Assembly: GCA_016212425.1 (NCBI GenBank)
Contig: JACRGJ010000031.1
Coordinates: forward strand, 1 to 64,000
DNA from: Micrococcales bacterium
GTDB taxonomy: Bacteria; Actinomycetota; Actinomycetes; Actinomycetales; Microbacteriaceae
Length of the DNA stretch: 64,000 bases
Direction of reading: 5' to 3'
Both the position numbers and the translations under genes were made by a program. Below are positions 61,659 to 64,000 of this stretch, piece by piece. The notes beneath the pieces are model-generated. The model saw nothing but the letters and a program-made list of their open reading frames with translations, did no database searches and was not told the DNA's origin. The first letter of the stretch is position 1, and each line of letters begins with the position of its first letter.

Positions 61659-62708
61659 TCATGGGACGCGCTGGAGCCACTCCTCGGTGCCGAACTTCTC
61701 GCGCACGAGCGAGTCGGCGGCGGCGAGCTCGGCCTCGGTCAGCTCCGAGGGGGTGAGCCCGTGCAGGGAACGGAAGGTGTCGAGCATCCGCTGGATGACC
61801 TCCTCACGCGGGAGGCCGGTCTGGCTGCGGAGGGGGTCGACGCGCTTCGCCGCCGAGGTGGTGCCCTTGTCGCTGAGCTTCTCGCGGCCGATCCGCAGCA
61901 CCCTGGCCATCTTCTCGCCGTCCATGTCGTAGCTCATGGTCACGTGGTGAAGGACGCCGCCCGAGCCCGTGCGCTTCTGCGCGGCACCACCGATCTTCCC
62001 GAGTGGCGAGGTGATGTCGTTGAGCGGCTTGTAGCTCGCGTCGATGCCGAGGCTCTGCAGCGCCTGGACCACCCACTCGTCGAGGTAGGCGTAGCTGTCG
62101 GCGAAGCTCATCCCCTGCACCAGCGCGGCCGGCGCGTAGAGGGAGTAGGTCACTGCGGATCCGGGCTCGATGAACATCGCGCCGCCGCCTGAGATGCGCC
62201 GCACCACGCGGAACCCCTCCCGCTCCGCCTCGGCGGCATCCACCTCGTTGCGCACCGACTGGAAGCTGCCGATCACGACCGTGCGCTCGCTCCACTCCCA
62301 GATCCGCAGCGTGGGTCGCCGGCGCCCGGCACCGACCTCCTCGGTGAGCACCTGGTCGAGCGCGAGGTGCGTGTTCGCCGGCAGGGGTCCTGGATGCACC
62401 AGCTGCCAGTCGTAGTCGGCCCAGTCGGTGGCGACACTGAGAGCGCGGCGGATGGCGGTGGCCACCGACTCGGGAGCGAACCCGAGCAGCAGCGCACCCT
62501 CGGGAAGCGCACCCTGAACCCGCGCGGCGATGGTGCGCGCATCCGCCCCCACCGGCAGGCCGTTGACCGCCCGGTCGATGTCGGCGAGCGCCTCGTCCGG
62601 CTCGAGGAAGAAGTCCCCCGCGAGGCGGAAGTTGGCGATCCGCCCGTCGACCGCATCGAGGTCGACGACCACGAGCTTGCCGCCGGGGACCTTGAACTCG
62701 CCATGCAC
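61659..62708 (-). CDS. Lipoate-protein ligase, accessory domain at N-terminus
   Basis: 349 residues. The first ~90 (HGEFKVPGGKLVVVDLDAVD, ANFRLAGDFFLEPDEAL) form the lipoate-ligase accessory domain, which in E. coli LplA lies at the C-terminus. The BPL/LplA catalytic domain follows with RRISGGGAMFIEPG and the catalytic Lys in LGKIGGAAQKR. It attaches lipoate or octanoate to dehydrogenase E2 or GcvH subunits. This domain order is known in actinobacterial LplA-like enzymes. Confidence 0.9.
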   Translation of the reverse strand: MHGEFKVPGGKLVVVDLDAVDGRIANFRLAGDFFLEPDEALADIDRAVNGLPVGADARTIAARVQGALPEGALLLGFAPESVATAIRRALSVATDWADYDWQLVHPGPLPANTHLALDQVLTEEVGAGRRRPTLRIWEWSERTVVIGSFQSVRNEVDAAEAEREGFRVVRRISGGGAMFIEPGSAVTYSLYAPAALVQGMSFADSYAYLDEWVVQALQSLGIDASYKPLNDITSPLGKIGGAAQKRTGSGGVLHHVTMSYDMDGEKMARVLRIGREKLSDKGTTSAAKRVDPLRSQTGLPREEVIQRMLDTFRSLHGLTPSELTEAELAAADSLVREKFGTEEWLQRVP

Positions 62709-62757
62709 CGCTCCAGCGTAGGACCGCGTTCGCGGGCGCGCCGGGGGGTGGGGGGGG

Positions 62758-63639
62758 TCAGCGGCGGCGGCGCGGGGGGACGTACTTCAGGTGGCCGTCG
62801 AGCCAGGCGATGAGATCGGCGATCACCTCGTCGCGATTGAGCTCGTTGTAGATCTCGTGCCGCGCGTCCGGGTACACCTGCACGGTCACGTCGCTCACGC
62901 CGGCCGCTCGGTAGGCGCCGGCGAGCCGCTGCACCGACCTCGGTCCGCCGAAGGAGTCGTCCTCGCCCACCTGGAGAAGTACCGGGACGTCCCTGTCGAG
63001 CGCTCGCGGCGTGCCGAGGAGCCGAAGCCCCTCCCGGATGCCGAAGAGCTTCGTCGCCTGAGCCGCGAAGGTGAGCGGGTCGGTGGCGAACGCGGTCTGC
63101 ACCGCGACGTCGCGGCTCAGCCACTCGGTGCGCGGACCGCCGCGAACGGCGTGGCGCCGGGCGAGATCGCCGGAGTTCATGTGCCGGAAGGTGCGGAACG
63201 CGGTGCCGCTCAGCACCACCGCATCGAAGGGGGCGGCGCTCTCGGCGAGGATCAGCTGCGCGAGCAGCGAGCCCCAGCTGTGCCCCAGCAGGGCGAGCGG
63301 CGCCCCCGCGTTCTCGGAGCGGATGAGGTCGGTGAAGCGCCGCAGGCCCGCCACCGTCGCCCGGATGCCGCCGGGTCCCAGCCGCCCGAGCTTCGAGGCG
63401 TCGCCGCCGTGCTGCTCCAGTCCGGTCCGACCGTGCCCGCGGGCATCCGCCGCCCACACCGCGAAACCGGCGTTCGCCAGGTCCTGCGCGAACGGCTCGT
63501 AGCGCGCGGCGTACTCGCCGAGGCCGTGCTGCAGCTGCACGATCGCGGTGGGAGCGACCACCGGCCAGACGTGGAAGTGGATCGTGACGCCCTCGGCGTC
63601 GACGAAGGTGCGCTCCACGCGCTCGACGAACCGCGGCAT
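62758..63639 (-). CDS. Alpha/beta hydrolase (monoacylglycerol lipase-like)
   Basis: 293 residues. The nucleophile elbow is LLGHSWGSLLAQ (Ser near 120), the acid Asp is in QVGEDDSFGG and the base His in YPDARHEIYNE. The oxyanion region is VQLQHGLGEYAARYEPFA, as in lysophospholipase/monoglyceride lipases. It has a basic C-terminal tail and no signal peptide, so it acts in the cytoplasm on an ester. It is followed by the lipoate ligase gene on the same strand. Confidence 0.9.
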   Translation of the reverse strand: MPRFVERVERTFVDAEGVTIHFHVWPVVAPTAIVQLQHGLGEYAARYEPFAQDLANAGFAVWAADARGHGRTGLEQHGGDASKLGRLGPGGIRATVAGLRRFTDLIRSENAGAPLALLGHSWGSLLAQLILAESAAPFDAVVLSGTAFRTFRHMNSGDLARRHAVRGGPRTEWLSRDVAVQTAFATDPLTFAAQATKLFGIREGLRLLGTPRALDRDVPVLLQVGEDDSFGGPRSVQRLAGAYRAAGVSDVTVQVYPDARHEIYNELNRDEVIADLIAWLDGHLKYVPPRRRR

Positions 63640-63771
63640 CGGTGCCTCCCCGCCACAGCCTAGAACCGCGCAGCGTGCGGCGGGTGGGGCGTGCGCGCCC
63701 CATCCGCCCCGGCAGCCCCACCCGATGCCGAGATCGGTCCGGCTGCGGCTCCGATCTCCGACCCGGCATCA

Positions 63772-63799
63772 ATTAGGCCGGCTAATGAGCTAGGCTAAT
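63772..63799 (+). promoter_or_regulatory. Candidate MarR autoregulatory operator
   Basis: ATTAG (63772-63776) and CTAAT (63782-63786) form a short dyad, and GGCTAATGA is repeated directly at 63780-63788 and 63793-63801, ending at the MarR start. AT-rich dyads at the promoter are typical self-binding sites of MarR proteins. The sequence stands out as AT-rich in this high-GC region. Confidence 0.5.
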
Positions 63800-63803
63800 G
63801 AAC

Positions 63804-64000
63804 ATGGGCTCACGAATGGATGCGGATGAGCTGCGGCTGATCGTGCAGAAGCTGGCGCGGCGCATCCGCGCGAACCGCCCCGACCAGGGCATCGCCGACG
63901 CTCAGCTGTCGGTGCTCTTCCTGCTCGACCGGGAGGGCGAGCTGACGCCGGGGCGCATCGCCGAGAACGAGCACGTCACCCCGCCCTCGATCAACCGCAC
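63804..64000 (+). CDS. MarR-family regulator, cut by window end
   Basis: The first 65 residues are present: an N-terminal dimer helix (DADELRLIVQKLARRIRANR), then AQLSVLFLLDREGELTPGRIAE and the start of the recognition region HVTPPSINR. This is the usual beginning of a MarR winged-helix protein of about 140-150 residues. An in-frame ATG at 63798 is an alternative start. The ligand and targets cannot be inferred from the fragment. Confidence 0.85.
   Translation, partial: MGSRMDADELRLIVQKLARRIRANRPDQGIADAQLSVLFLLDREGELTPGRIAENEHVTPPSINR

Overview
The window is a high-GC, gene-dense chromosomal segment from an actinobacterium, most likely of the Microbacteriaceae. The reasons are heavy use of GTG starts, frequent 4-bp GTGA/ATGA stop-start overlaps, many GGATGC/GCATCC words inside genes, and lineage-typical small families (DUF2510, DUF222-HNH, DUF6766-like and DUF7882-like proteins). 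This is family-level inference from gene content, not a placement by alignment. There are no rRNA genes, CRISPR arrays or phage modules.

Layout. 1-400: the 3' end of an IS481/IS3-type transposase, a second transposase-like remnant and tRNA-Arg(ACG). 471-2600: an ACT_7 protein, a DUF1345 membrane protein and a stand-alone LigD-type polymerase domain. 2640-11610: an arabinan/arabino-oligosaccharide regulon. It has a secreted beta-propeller enzyme with a CBM (probably a GH93 exo-arabinanase rather than a sialidase), a six-gene minus-strand operon (binding protein, two permeases, GH1-like, GH51, LacI), and the same TACAACGTTGTA operator in front of both transcription units. 11705-14678: small lineage-specific proteins and a zinc alcohol dehydrogenase. 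14751-17618: a proline-rich short leader ORF, then an MgtE-type Mg2+-sensor protein lacking a channel domain, coupled by a 4-bp overlap to an Nramp-family transporter with altered metal-binding motifs. 17657-22273: a CynX-type MFS protein, agmatine deiminase, an amidase and a DUF2510/DUF4177 protein. 22387-23169: two gene remnants fused at a scar beside tRNA-Ser(GCT).

23215-31068: LCP protein, EamA exporter, oxidoreductase, DUF6766-like and MFS proteins, an HNH nuclease and an AraC regulator. 31078-37637: a polyol operon (binding protein, two permeases, sorbitol-type zinc dehydrogenase, FrcK-like kinase, mannitol 2-dehydrogenase), with an AraC-style direct repeat upstream. 37974-46683: a divergent carbohydrate locus whose substrate I cannot name. 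On one side is a XylF/G/H-like importer whose ATPase lacks the Walker A lysine. On the other are a DeoR regulator, a 2-hydroxyacid dehydrogenase, two FGGY kinases and a histidine phosphatase.

46828-64000: tRNA-Ser(TGA) and mostly housekeeping or cell-envelope genes (serS, HAD hydrolase, lipid kinase, pheA operon, pgm, NodA-like acyltransferase, VanY-type peptidase, LAXTG surface protein, DUF4012, CPBP protease, lipoate ligase, alpha/beta hydrolase), ending in a truncated MarR gene. Small curiosities here are a perfect 24-bp palindrome, 31-bp tandem hairpin repeats, and a duplicated 55-bp tail of an acetyltransferase gene.

The strongest candidates for something undescribed are the MgtE-sensor/Nramp pair with its leader ORF, and the two-kinase sugar locus with its defective-looking ATPase. 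The arabinan regulon is the best-supported functional prediction. Both importer operons with spaced genes carry strong hairpins between the binding-protein and permease genes, which would let the binding protein be made in excess.
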